A DNA stretch of 64,000 bases. It comes from an uncultured Bacteroidales bacterium (GTDB lineage: Bacteria > Bacteroidota > Bacteroidia > Bacteroidales > UBA932). The stretch is from the NCBI GenBank assembly GCA_905233655.1, contig CAJOCS010000001.1:1004-65003 (forward strand), in the 5' to 3' direction. Shown here piece by piece: positions 1 through 7,204 of the stretch. The notes under the pieces were generated by a model, which was given only the letters and a program-made list of their open reading frames with translations, did no database searches and was not told the origin of the DNA. The position numbers and the translations under genes were made by a program. Position 1 is the stretch's first letter, and the number at the start of each line of letters is the position of its first letter.

Positions 1-166
1 GTCCAGGACGCAGAGCACCACCTATAGGGAGGGCTCTGCTCCGAGGAGAGATTGACTTAACAAGGGCTTAACCCTGTCCAACCAGAGGAGGCCACTATAG
101 GCAACCGTCTCCTCCCTTCGCGAAAAAGGTTTAATACTACCCCCAACGGACTAAATTCATACGAAA
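1..166. other. Noncoding start of window with three hairpins
   Basis: No convincing ORF. Three inverted repeats are visible: a 7-bp perfect stem 10-16/33-39 (GCAGAGC/GCTCTGC) whose loop holds the palindrome CCTATAGG; a short AGGG/CCCT stem at 63-66/72-75; and a 6-bp stem GAGGAG/CTCCTC at 85-90/109-114. The near-repeats CCACCTATAGG and CCACTATAGG lie in the first and third loops. This could be the tail of a structured RNA or an upstream transcript end. I could not match it to tmRNA, RNase P RNA, 6S or SRP RNA. Confidence 0.3.
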
Positions 167-1093
167 ATGGCAAAAGAACTCTTACTCAGGCTTATCGACG
201 GCGACTACAAGGAAAATGAAGTCACCGGAAACGATATGGGCGAGCAGAATGTCTACCTTATTCTCACATCGCTTCTGAAACCGGGCAAACTGGTGGACTG
301 GCCGCTGAACAGCGAGCGTCCGAATCACGGAATTGTCCCGGATGAGATTGGTGAAGACTATGTGAAACTCACTGTCTGGAACGTAGGAAGCTCTTCAAAT
401 TCCATTACGCTTCACCTTGGCGAATCCTATTCCGACACTTACTGCTTCGGGGAATGGAGCTACTCCTACCGCATTTCCCTGGAAGAGGCCAGCGAAGAAA
501 CAATCGCCGCCTTCGGCCCGGGACGGATTCTTGCCGAGGCGGAGGCCTGCGACGACTACATCAAAAGGATAGAGCTATATGAGTCGGCCGCAAAGCTCAA
601 CAGCCCCGAGGCCTATGCCTGGCTGGTGAATCACGAACTCACGAAAACCGGCGGCTACGGTCCGGAACTCTACAAAGCACAGGATTGGCTGAAAGAGGCC
701 GTGGATAAAGGCGTCGGCGAAAAAGCCAAGGAAGTGTTTGACGCCCGTCCGGCTTTCTATGTCGTGGACGGAGTTCTCCTGGGCGTTTACCGCGGCGGGA
801 AACTGCTCACCGTGCCGGAAGACGTGGTGACCATAGCCACATACAGTTTCTCCCGCTGCCGCTACATGATTGAAAAACTGATTGTCCCCTCCTCGGTGAA
901 GGAAATCCAGGACCAGGCATTCACCGACTGCAAATTCATCCGGGAAGTGGAAATCCAGGGGCCGGCAAACATCGGCAAATACGTTTTCCACGGCTGCTCC
1001 GCCCTGAAAAAGATTACCCTCGACCGCAATGCGCAAATCGACGGCGAGTTTCTCGCCTGGAACATGAAGAATGTAGAAGTGATCTATAAATAG
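167..1093 (+). CDS. Sel1-like / leucine-rich repeat (LRR_5, BspA-like) protein
   Basis: A 308-residue protein of unknown function. Residues about 125-185 look like Sel1/TPR helices (YESAAKLNSPEAYAWLV, then AQDWLKEAVDKGV). Residues about 205-300 are LRR_5 (BspA-like) repeats with the period x-VP-x-x-V-x-x-I-x-x-x-x-F-x-x-C. There is no signal peptide or lipobox, so it is probably cytoplasmic, unlike typical secreted BspA proteins. The first 120 residues match nothing I recognise. It lies 33 bp before a second LRR_5 protein whose repeats are clearly similar, so the two look like tandem paralogues. ATG at 167 is the only sensible start. LRR call confident; function unknown. Confidence 0.75.
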   Translation: MAKELLLRLIDGDYKENEVTGNDMGEQNVYLILTSLLKPGKLVDWPLNSERPNHGIVPDEIGEDYVKLTVWNVGSSSNSITLHLGESYSDTYCFGEWSYSYRISLEEASEETIAAFGPGRILAEAEACDDYIKRIELYESAAKLNSPEAYAWLVNHELTKTGGYGPELYKAQDWLKEAVDKGVGEKAKEVFDARPAFYVVDGVLLGVYRGGKLLTVPEDVVTIATYSFSRCRYMIEKLIVPSSVKEIQDQAFTDCKFIREVEIQGPANIGKYVFHGCSALKKITLDRNAQIDGEFLAWNMKNVEVIYK

Positions 1094-1126
1094 CCCCTGT
1101 CTCATCCCCGATAAACGAAAAGCCTT

Positions 1127-3139
1127 ATGAAAAAAGAACGCTTCCAGGAAATAATGCAGGAAATCCGCCGCGCCCGCTGGCAGGACGTCGTGGACATGAA
1201 AGAAGGCCCCGCCGGATTCGAGCTCAACCTCAGGTTCTGCTGGAACAGGGAAGCCCGCACCGTCCTGCTCATGGCCGACGAGATTGTCCCTTACATGGAA
1301 AAACTCTCCGACGAAGACGTCTTCAGCCTGAATTATATGTACATTACTCCCGATGTCCCGGTCAAGGAGAGAAGCCTGGCGAACGACTACTTGTACGACG
1401 TATTTATCCGCTATTCCGGAGACATCCAGCCACACTGGAAGCAGCTTCGAGTCCGCACCGGAGGTAAAGAACAGACTCTTCAGAGGAGCAGCCTGTATCC
1501 CGGGCTCGCCATCCAGGGAACTCCGCTTCGCGTCTACGCTATGGACGACGGAAGCATCACCCTCATGAATGCCGACGGAGACCTCCTCGGGATGGGAGAG
1601 AACCATGAGGTTTTCCAGGAAATCTTCCCCGGTGTGGAAGCCATACTGGAGTACGACCACGACGAGTTCCCGGCCCTGTGGGAATGGCTGTACATAGACC
1701 ACGACATCGAGGGCGAAAGCACGCCGTGGTACAGGAAGGAGCACCAGAAAAGGGAAAGCATCGAGGAAGGGATGGTATATCTTGACAGTTCCGACATTTA
1801 CAAGGAGCTTCCTGTGGTGACGGTAAAGAAAATGGAAGACCGCAGCATTACGCTTGAACTTTCCGGAAAGAAGGTCAAGAAGCAGGAGGTGGTCCTGAAC
1901 GAGCCGAACGCCACGGTAACCATCTGGGAAAAGGACGGACATTCTCTCAAAGCCCGAATCTACACCCCCGAGCCCCGGAAGGAGACTGCAGAGTCCTTCT
2001 TCGGCGAAGGCCCTGTCCCCTCCGGCTGCCAGCTTACGATGGTGCTTTCTCACAACGGAAAAGAATTCATGTGCGTCAAGGATGTCAGGGAAAGCAATCT
2101 GCGTCTGAAACCGGACGAATATAAAGAAGACATCTTCTGGAACTGGCCGTCAGTATGGGGTTTCACAGACGGAAAGATGGTGGTTGGACGAAATGACCGG
2201 AATTGGCGGAAGACCTTCATCGGCCTTCTCCCGGCCGGAGAGACGCTGTCTTTCAAAATAGACGACTACGACGAGTTCGACGACGACGATAACGATACCC
2301 ATTACGGAGAAATCGGCCTCCGGTGGGAGAACGTGAAGAAGGATTTCGAGATTCAGGACGGCATCCTGAAAAGCGTCCCGGACCAGGAGGAAATAGTTGT
2401 TCCCGAAGATGCCGCCGAAATTGAATACGACGCCCTTCTCACGGCTCCTTCGCTCCGCAGAATCACCATCCATAAAGGTGTAAAGCGCTTCTCGGGCGCG
2501 CTGAGCGAGTTCCACAGCAAGCGCGGCAACAAACTGGACGTCACTTTCCTCGGCTCTCTCCAGCAGTGGTTCGACCTTGCCCTCAGCCTTTCCGGGCACA
2601 TCGGCAGGCTTGTCATCGGCGGCAAGGAGCAGACTTTCTATCACGAAGGGGCTCTTGAGATTCCTGAAGGAATCACCAGCATAGGCAATTATATGTTCGA
2701 GTACTGCGACACCCTTGAAAGCGTCGTGCTCCCGAAGGAGGTCGTCTCTGTCGGCGACCACGCCTTCGCCTATTGCCGGAACCTTCGGAGCGTAAAGGTG
2801 CTTGGGCCCGCCGACGTCGGCCCGTCGGCCTTCACATCCTGCAAAAGCCTCGAAGAGTTGTATCTTGCCGACGGAGTAAAGTCGCTCGGCAGCGGTTGTC
2901 TGGACTTTGTAACTTCGCTAAAGAGCGTATTCATTCCCAAAAGCGTAAAAAAAGCCCAGATTCTCAGCAGCCAGAACGACGGCCGCTCGTGGGCGCCAAT
3001 CTTCCTGTGCGAGGCGCCTGAACGCCCCAAAGGCTGGGTGAAGACCTGGAACCTCTCCTATTTCGACCCGCGCTTCGGCCTGGGCCACGGGTACGACTAC
3101 TATCACGAGGCCGTTTGGGGCTGCGAACGGGAAAAATAG
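1127..3139 (+). CDS. Large protein with C-terminal LRR_5 (BspA-like) repeats
   Basis: A 670-residue protein without a signal peptide. Residues 1-400 are mixed alpha/beta with no family I recognise, including a very acidic stretch near residue 385 (DDYDEFDDDDND). From about residue 420 there are LRR_5 repeats (IPEGITSIGNYMFEYC, LPKEVVSVGDHAFAYC, GPADVGPSAFTSCKSL) that match those of the upstream gene almost position for position. The C-terminal 60 residues are rich in Trp, Tyr and His. It is probably co-transcribed with the previous gene. LRR_5 repeats usually mediate protein-protein contacts; the partner is unknown. Confidence 0.75.
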   Translation: MKKERFQEIMQEIRRARWQDVVDMKEGPAGFELNLRFCWNREARTVLLMADEIVPYMEKLSDEDVFSLNYMYITPDVPVKERSLANDYLYDVFIRYSGDIQPHWKQLRVRTGGKEQTLQRSSLYPGLAIQGTPLRVYAMDDGSITLMNADGDLLGMGENHEVFQEIFPGVEAILEYDHDEFPALWEWLYIDHDIEGESTPWYRKEHQKRESIEEGMVYLDSSDIYKELPVVTVKKMEDRSITLELSGKKVKKQEVVLNEPNATVTIWEKDGHSLKARIYTPEPRKETAESFFGEGPVPSGCQLTMVLSHNGKEFMCVKDVRESNLRLKPDEYKEDIFWNWPSVWGFTDGKMVVGRNDRNWRKTFIGLLPAGETLSFKIDDYDEFDDDDNDTHYGEIGLRWENVKKDFEIQDGILKSVPDQEEIVVPEDAAEIEYDALLTAPSLRRITIHKGVKRFSGALSEFHSKRGNKLDVTFLGSLQQWFDLALSLSGHIGRLVIGGKEQTFYHEGALEIPEGITSIGNYMFEYCDTLESVVLPKEVVSVGDHAFAYCRNLRSVKVLGPADVGPSAFTSCKSLEELYLADGVKSLGSGCLDFVTSLKSVFIPKSVKKAQILSSQNDGRSWAPIFLCEAPERPKGWVKTWNLSYFDPRFGLGHGYDYYHEAVWGCEREK

Positions 3140-3194
3140 CATCCCCCCATGCAAGGTTTCGCACACCACGGGATTATAATGTAAAGATATTAGT

Positions 3195-3202
3195 TACCTT
3201 TG
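3195..3202 (+). promoter_or_regulatory. Bacteroidota -7 element (TACCTTTG)
   Basis: TACCTTTG fits TAnnTTTG and ends only 4 nt before the ATG at 3207, which would put transcription start at or next to the start codon. No clear -33 TTTG is seen at the expected spacing. Confidence 0.6.
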
Positions 3203-3206
3203 CAGT

Positions 3207-3773
3207 ATGAAGACTAAATACTTCTTCGTTTATGTATTTGTGGGAATCGCTTTCCTGGCGGTTTCACTGTGGGTGTGGCTCTCCGGCGGCAGGAACGCCC
3301 GCGCTGTCAACGCCAAGTACCGCCTGGGCGGAGTGATGCTCACTGCATGGTCTTTCCTTTCCATGGTTTCCTGCGACATTCCCGGCCTGCCGCCCTTACC
3401 CGGCGGCGACAACGGGGATGACGGCATGATTATGTGCTACGACCCGGTGATGCCGGAAGAAGACTATACGCTGATAGAAATCCGGCATGCCGACCAGTCC
3501 CGGAATTTTGAAGCCAACGAAATCGTTCCCGGCGACACCATTGTCGTGAGAATCATCAAGCCCGCCAATACGGAATACACCCTTGAAGTCACTTCGATGG
3601 CAAGCGAAGAAAACCCTGAAGAGATGGTGCTGCAGCACACCGATTTCACGGTGGAGCAGGCCGACGACGTCTCCGCCGAGATCCTTCTTTCGGAAGATAT
3701 CACCTATAAGGGACAGGGCGCCATTTGGGTGGAGAGCCAGTGGAGCGGATACAGGTCTGTCATCATCCTCTGA
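3207..3773 (+). CDS. Membrane/lipoprotein-like protein beside a SPASM fragment
   Basis: 188 residues. Residues 5-25 form a hydrophobic helix; a second hydrophobic stretch (about 40-55) ends in LSMVSC, a plausible lipobox, followed by a Pro/Gly-rich linker (PGLPPLPGG). The rest is predicted beta-rich and acidic. The lipobox followed by Pro-rich sequence recalls the small lipoprotein at 21141, which sits by a radical SAM enzyme, and this gene directly abuts a SPASM fragment. I infer it belongs to the rSAM-associated putative lipoprotein group. Promoter placement supports ATG 3207. The order hydrophobic helix then internal lipobox is odd; a start near residue 40 would give a normal lipoprotein, but no Met is placed for it. 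Confidence 0.6.
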   Translation: MKTKYFFVYVFVGIAFLAVSLWVWLSGGRNARAVNAKYRLGGVMLTAWSFLSMVSCDIPGLPPLPGGDNGDDGMIMCYDPVMPEEDYTLIEIRHADQSRNFEANEIVPGDTIVVRIIKPANTEYTLEVTSMASEENPEEMVLQHTDFTVEQADDVSAEILLSEDITYKGQGAIWVESQWSGYRSVIIL

Positions 3774-3819
3774 TGCCGCATTCCTCGCCGTAGAAGATTT
3801 TGCGGGCAAAAACGCCGAC

Positions 3820-4044
3820 ATGCGCTTTTGCAATCACTCTCCAAAGGTTCTGGGTAACATTTTTGAAAGGCCGATAGAGGACATTCTCAACGACGGGAGC
3901 GTCCGGGAGTGGTACTCGGCAGTCCCGGAAAATTGTGCCGACTGCCCGCTTCTTGCCCGTTGCGCCGGCGGCTGCCGCGCGGCCTCTGAACAGGTCTTCG
4001 GCACTTTCGCCCACGAAGACCCCATCCTTTCCGCAAGCCTATAG
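3820..4044 (+). pseudogene. SPASM-domain fragment of a radical SAM maturase
   Basis: Reading in the +1 frame after the upstream stop gives an open frame of about 90 codons that looks exactly like the C-terminal SPASM half of a radical SAM peptide maturase: MRFCNHSPKVLGNI, then CADCPLLARCAGGCRAA, so the auxiliary-cluster cysteines are kept. The radical SAM barrel with its CxxxCxxC motif is absent from this region in every frame. The first Met in frame is at 3820, giving 74 residues. Recognisable homology begins near 3775, right after the stop of the neighbouring lipoprotein gene. Most likely a deletion remnant. The frame has no stops and all cysteines are present, so a functional stand-alone SPASM protein is possible. 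Its stop overlaps the convergent regulator by 6 bp. Confidence 0.6.
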
Positions 4045-5232
4045 AAGACCTTCTTCGCCGGCGCGGAAAATGAGTTCGGCGGTGTTTGCAACGTCGAATT
4101 TCACCAGCAGGCGCTTGCGGTACCACTTGATGGTTTCCGGGCTCAGGCACAAGGCGTCGGCAATCTGGCCTGCGGTGTAACCCTTCGAAAGAAGGTCCAG
4201 AATCTCCTTCTCACGGCCGGTAATCTTCACTCCGGAGGCCGATTTAATCTCGGACGGCGGCTCCGAAGCCACCTGCATCGTAACGCGGCGGCGCCGGACT
4301 AACCATACGGCAAGCACTACTACGAGCAAAAGCAGGACCACGCAGAAGAGTATAACCCAGGTGAGTACCCGTTTCTGGGCGCTAAGCACCTCTTTCATAT
4401 AATTCAGATTCTCCGTACGGAAACCGGGGCTGTAGTCCGGATGGGCGGCGTAGTAGGCATCGGCCCTACGAAGGAAAGGAAGGCTCTTCCAGGGCTTACC
4501 CTGCTCCATATACAGGCGGCCGTAGCCCTTCCAGACGTCCACTATCATCAGCGAATCGGCCGAGGCCACAGCATATTCCATGGCCTTGTCGTAAGCGGCC
4601 TCGGCCTTTCGCATATCGCCTTCATCTATCCAGGTCTCGCCGATATTGTACCACAGCACGGAATTGCTCTCGTTCCAGCCATAGCGCTCGAAAATCTCTC
4701 CAGCCTTTTCATACCACCGCATGGCCTCCGGAATGGAGTCCATCATATTGTAAAGGTTGCCGATGGAACCGTAAAGGGCCGAATAGGCATCGTCTATCTC
4801 GCGCTGCGGATAACCTTCTGGATTGGTAGGAGAGGTGGCGCCTGCGGCCATCGAATCCACGCACACGAGCGAGAGTTTGTAATAGAACATGGCGCTGTCG
4901 TACTGCTCCCGGCCGTAGAAAAGCTGCCCGATGTAGCGGAGAGCGTCGCTGTCGGCATCATTCCATCCCCGGGGATGGCTTATGCCTATGGCCTTGCGCG
5001 CATAGAACATGCTCTTCTCTGTGTTGACGTGGCTGTAACCCCGCATCAGCGACCTGTAGGCATTGTTCAGGTCCACCAGCTGCCGCGTCGAGGCATTGTC
5101 AATCGCATCGGGCGTCCACGCAGCGACAACCCTCTCCAGGGAGTCCAGATTCTGCACCCTCTGGTCGTTGTACGCAAACCCGTGAACAGGCCACAAGGCA
5201 AGCGCCAAAGCTATCACCGCTCTTCTTTTCAC
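4039..5232 (-). CDS. Membrane-anchored TPR / LuxR-type HTH regulator
   Basis: About 397 residues: a signal-like N terminus (VIALALALWPVHGFA), TPR-type helices over roughly 40-280 (for example YGSIGNLYNMMDSIPEAMRWYEKAG), one strong transmembrane helix (WVILFCVVLLLLVVVLAVWLV) followed by RRRR, and a C-terminal LuxR/GerE helix-turn-helix (ITGREKEILDLLSKGYTAGQ). This places the TPR sensor in the periplasm and the DNA-binding domain in the cytoplasm, a known Bacteroidota layout. A longer frame opens with TTG at 5241, but that TTG lies inside the promoter element TATATTTG, so I chose the in-frame GTG at 5232. It is divergent from the peptide/SusCD locus and is a candidate regulator of it (inference). 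Confidence 0.8.
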   Translation of the reverse strand: MKRRAVIALALALWPVHGFAYNDQRVQNLDSLERVVAAWTPDAIDNASTRQLVDLNNAYRSLMRGYSHVNTEKSMFYARKAIGISHPRGWNDADSDALRYIGQLFYGREQYDSAMFYYKLSLVCVDSMAAGATSPTNPEGYPQREIDDAYSALYGSIGNLYNMMDSIPEAMRWYEKAGEIFERYGWNESNSVLWYNIGETWIDEGDMRKAEAAYDKAMEYAVASADSLMIVDVWKGYGRLYMEQGKPWKSLPFLRRADAYYAAHPDYSPGFRTENLNYMKEVLSAQKRVLTWVILFCVVLLLLVVVLAVWLVRRRRVTMQVASEPPSEIKSASGVKITGREKEILDLLSKGYTAGQIADALCLSPETIKWYRKRLLVKFDVANTAELIFRAGEEGLL

Positions 5233-5238
5233 AAGAAA

Positions 5239-5246
5239 CAAATATA
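5239..5246 (-). promoter_or_regulatory. Bacteroidota -7 element (TATATTTG) of the LuxR-TPR gene
   Basis: On the minus strand TATATTTG ends 6 nt before GTG 5232. It fits TAnnTTTG exactly and rules out the upstream TTG as the start, because that codon lies within the promoter. The mRNA is probably leaderless or nearly so. No good -33 TTTG is visible. Confidence 0.5.
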
Positions 5247-5333
5247 CGCAAAAAGTCCCGTTTCACACATTATAGTGGCGTATTTCCCCTATATTCCCCA
5301 CTTTAGGGTGGTGTTTTCCACGCGCGTGTTACC

Positions 5334-5341
5334 GAACTTTG
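5334..5341 (+). promoter_or_regulatory. Possible -7 element (GAACTTTG) for the peptide/PUL operon
   Basis: GAACTTTG differs from TAnnTTTG only in its first base and lies 52 nt before the peptide ATG. The leader after it is very AT-rich. No -33 TTTG is seen, so this is a weak candidate. Confidence 0.3.
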
Positions 5342-5393
5342 CGGGCCGTTATTTCGGGCTGTAGATTAAAATATAATTTTTAACACATAAAAT

Positions 5394-5525
5394 ATGAAAA
5401 AGTATTACGAAAGCCCCGCTGCAGAAACAGTGGACGTTACGCTGGAATTCAACATCCTTTCCGGCGAGAATCAGTTGTCAAGTCCCAACAATTACTCCGA
5501 CGGAGGAGAAGGATTCGACTGGTAG
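5394..5525 (+). CDS. Short peptide, MKK-x-Y-x-x-P family (43 aa)
   Basis: A 43-residue ORF beginning MKKYYESPAAETVDVTLEF and ending SDGGEGFDW. The peptide at 13664 shares the pattern MKKxYxxPxAxxVxxxLExxxLS and an acidic, Gly-containing end with Trp (YDGDWE). The N terminus lacks a long hydrophobic core, so it is not a classical signal peptide. It lies 29 bp before a fimbrillin-like lipoprotein gene and divergent from the LuxR-TPR gene. Conserved N terminus plus variable Gly/acidic/aromatic tail resembles a leader/core layout, but no modification enzyme adjoins it other than the SPASM fragment 1.4 kb away. Coding status is supported by the second family member and by the operon position. Confidence 0.65.
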   Translation: MKKYYESPAAETVDVTLEFNILSGENQLSSPNNYSDGGEGFDW

Positions 5526-5554
5526 CATGTATAACCTCTAAAAGTGAAATCGAA

Positions 5555-7006
5555 ATGAAAAAATACATGTTCATCGCAGTTTCGGCCATTATAGCTATCG
5601 CCGCCTGCACCAAAGAAGCTTACACTCCTGCAGAAGAACCCACAGGAATTCCCTTCACCGCTACCATCCAGAACGACGCCGACGTCCGCGCCATCACCGA
5701 CAATGGAACAAGCCTCAACGTAAACTGGGCCGAGAACGAAACCCTTGCCCTCATCTACACCGCCGGCGGCTCCGCCCGCAATACCACCGCAACCATCACC
5801 GATGTGGACGGAACTGGTAAGGCAACCATCAGTGCAACACTTGACGCAGCCGTCACCGACGGAACAAGCGTGACCATTATCTATCCCGCATCCGCAGCCG
5901 ACGGCACCACCGGCAACGTCCTTGCAAGCGTAATCGCCACTCAGGACGGCACGCTCAGCGCTTCCCGCGACGTTCACAAGGGCAGCGGAACCATCAAGGT
6001 AGAGTCTGCCACGGCTTCACTTTCAAATGGCGCCACACTCACAGCACAGTATGCAATCTGCAAATTCGAGATTGAAGATGCCGACGGCTCCAACAGCCTT
6101 TACGTCAGCAGTTTCGTAGTGAAGGACAACTCCGACAATATCATCACCACCGTTACCCCCGGTTCCTCCACAAGCACTCTCTATGTGGTGCTTCCCGCCA
6201 CCTCCGGTCTGCTCTGGTTCGAGGCTGTCTCTTCCGGCGCTCCTTACGTAGCCAAGGGCACTGCAAGCCTTTCCGCCGGCTCGGTCTACCGCCCCACAGT
6301 GAAGATGGCAACCATCTTCAACATCATCGGCGCCAACGGCAAATTCTATAAAGACAAGGCCGATGCAGTCGCTGCAGGCACCACCGCCGCCGCCATTATC
6401 GCCTACCTGGGCGATGACACCGCGGAAAGCGGATATCAGCACGGACTTGCAATTTCGATGAGAAACTGCGGAACCAGTTCATACAGATGGAGAAGCACCG
6501 AACTCTCCGGCATCGACAACGGAACCGGGCATCAGTTCACCACTTATTCAGACGTACTGGCGGCAAAAGAATCAGGTCTGGAATTGTCTGCCGGTAAGGA
6601 CGATGCGGACAATTACCCTGCTTTCTATGCGGCGATTCATAATGATATCAGCCTTACCGGCGAAACCGGTATGACGGCAAGTCTTCCCTCAAGCGGCACC
6701 AGCACATGGTTTCTGCCTTCGGCTTTCCAATGGAACCAGATTATGTGTGGCCTAATGGGAAACTATTCAGGTCTGACTAATATGCCTAACAGTGTATATA
6801 ATGTCCTTGCCAATTCTACTTCTGATAAGTTTTCTGCCGCAACCGGGTCTACAAATTGCTGGTTCAAGACAGCCACACCCTCTATTCACACCAGTTCTGA
6901 ATATGATGCGGACAATAACTGGAACTTTAGATCCTCTGCAAGCGGTGGAGAATTGTCGACAGCAGGAAAGAATTTCTGTTTTGTCCGCGCTGCGCTGGCA
7001 TTCTAA
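5555..7006 (+). CDS. Fimbrillin-like lipoprotein with C-terminal DUF1566/FISUMP-like domain
   Basis: 483 residues. The N terminus MKKYMFIAVSAIIAIAAC gives a lipobox with Cys at 18. Residues 30-250 have the fimbrillin-family (Mfa-like) pattern: IPFTATIQ, an aspartate/threonine-rich beta region, IIYPASA, then GSVYRPTVKM near 250. The C-terminal part (about 255-483) resembles Fib_succ_major/DUF1566-type domains, with WFLPSAFQWNQIMCGL and CFVRAALAF at the end. Probably anchored in the outer membrane facing out and acting as an adhesin or glycan-binding component. It follows the 43-aa peptide and ends before a large hairpin that separates it from susC. Confidence 0.7.
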   Translation: MKKYMFIAVSAIIAIAACTKEAYTPAEEPTGIPFTATIQNDADVRAITDNGTSLNVNWAENETLALIYTAGGSARNTTATITDVDGTGKATISATLDAAVTDGTSVTIIYPASAADGTTGNVLASVIATQDGTLSASRDVHKGSGTIKVESATASLSNGATLTAQYAICKFEIEDADGSNSLYVSSFVVKDNSDNIITTVTPGSSTSTLYVVLPATSGLLWFEAVSSGAPYVAKGTASLSAGSVYRPTVKMATIFNIIGANGKFYKDKADAVAAGTTAAAIIAYLGDDTAESGYQHGLAISMRNCGTSSYRWRSTELSGIDNGTGHQFTTYSDVLAAKESGLELSAGKDDADNYPAFYAAIHNDISLTGETGMTASLPSSGTSTWFLPSAFQWNQIMCGLMGNYSGLTNMPNSVYNVLANSTSDKFSAATGSTNCWFKTATPSIHTSSEYDADNNWNFRSSASGGELSTAGKNFCFVRAALAF

Positions 7007-7042
7007 ATCATAGATAACAGCGCGAAAGCGTTGTGGAGAAAA

Positions 7043-7107
7043 GGGATGGGGATGATGCGACGTGGGCGTCGGCCTTGAATTCGCCCGCGGAGCATTATCC
7101 CCATCCC
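7043..7107 (+). repeat. Long inverted repeat between lipoprotein gene and susC
   Basis: 16-bp outer stem 7043-7058/7092-7107 (GGGATGGGGATGATGC with GCATTATCCCCATCCC, one G-U pair), continued inside by 7062-7068/7082-7088 (GTGGGCG/CGCCCGC, one G-U pair). Just upstream is a second small stem with a GAAA loop (CAGCGC/GCGTTG, about 7019-7034). There is no U tract after it, so it is not a standard intrinsic terminator. It could end or protect the upstream mRNA. Confidence 0.6.
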
Positions 7108-7167
7108 GTATTATATCCGCGCGAGCACAGATTGCGCGTGCGCATACGCATTAAGGATATTTTTTCT

Positions 7168-7175
7168 TACCTTTG
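7168..7175 (+). promoter_or_regulatory. Bacteroidota -7 element (TACCTTTG) before susC
   Basis: TACCTTTG matches TAnnTTTG. Start of transcription would be near 7180, leaving a 25-nt leader before ATG 7205. No -33 TTTG at the usual spacing. This suggests susC starts its own transcript after the hairpin at 7043-7107. Confidence 0.5.
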
Positions 7176-7204
7176 TATGATTGAGTCCCGTAACACTAAA
7201 ACGG

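Noticed and set aside
575-2053. A 492-codon minus-strand frame opposite the two LRR_5 genes
   Set aside because: It spans the gap between two well-supported plus-strand genes and has no domain; explained by GC-rich codon use.
5239-5241. TTG as start codon of the LuxR-TPR gene
   Set aside because: It lies inside the TATATTTG promoter element; GTG 5232 is downstream and gives a good signal-like N terminus.
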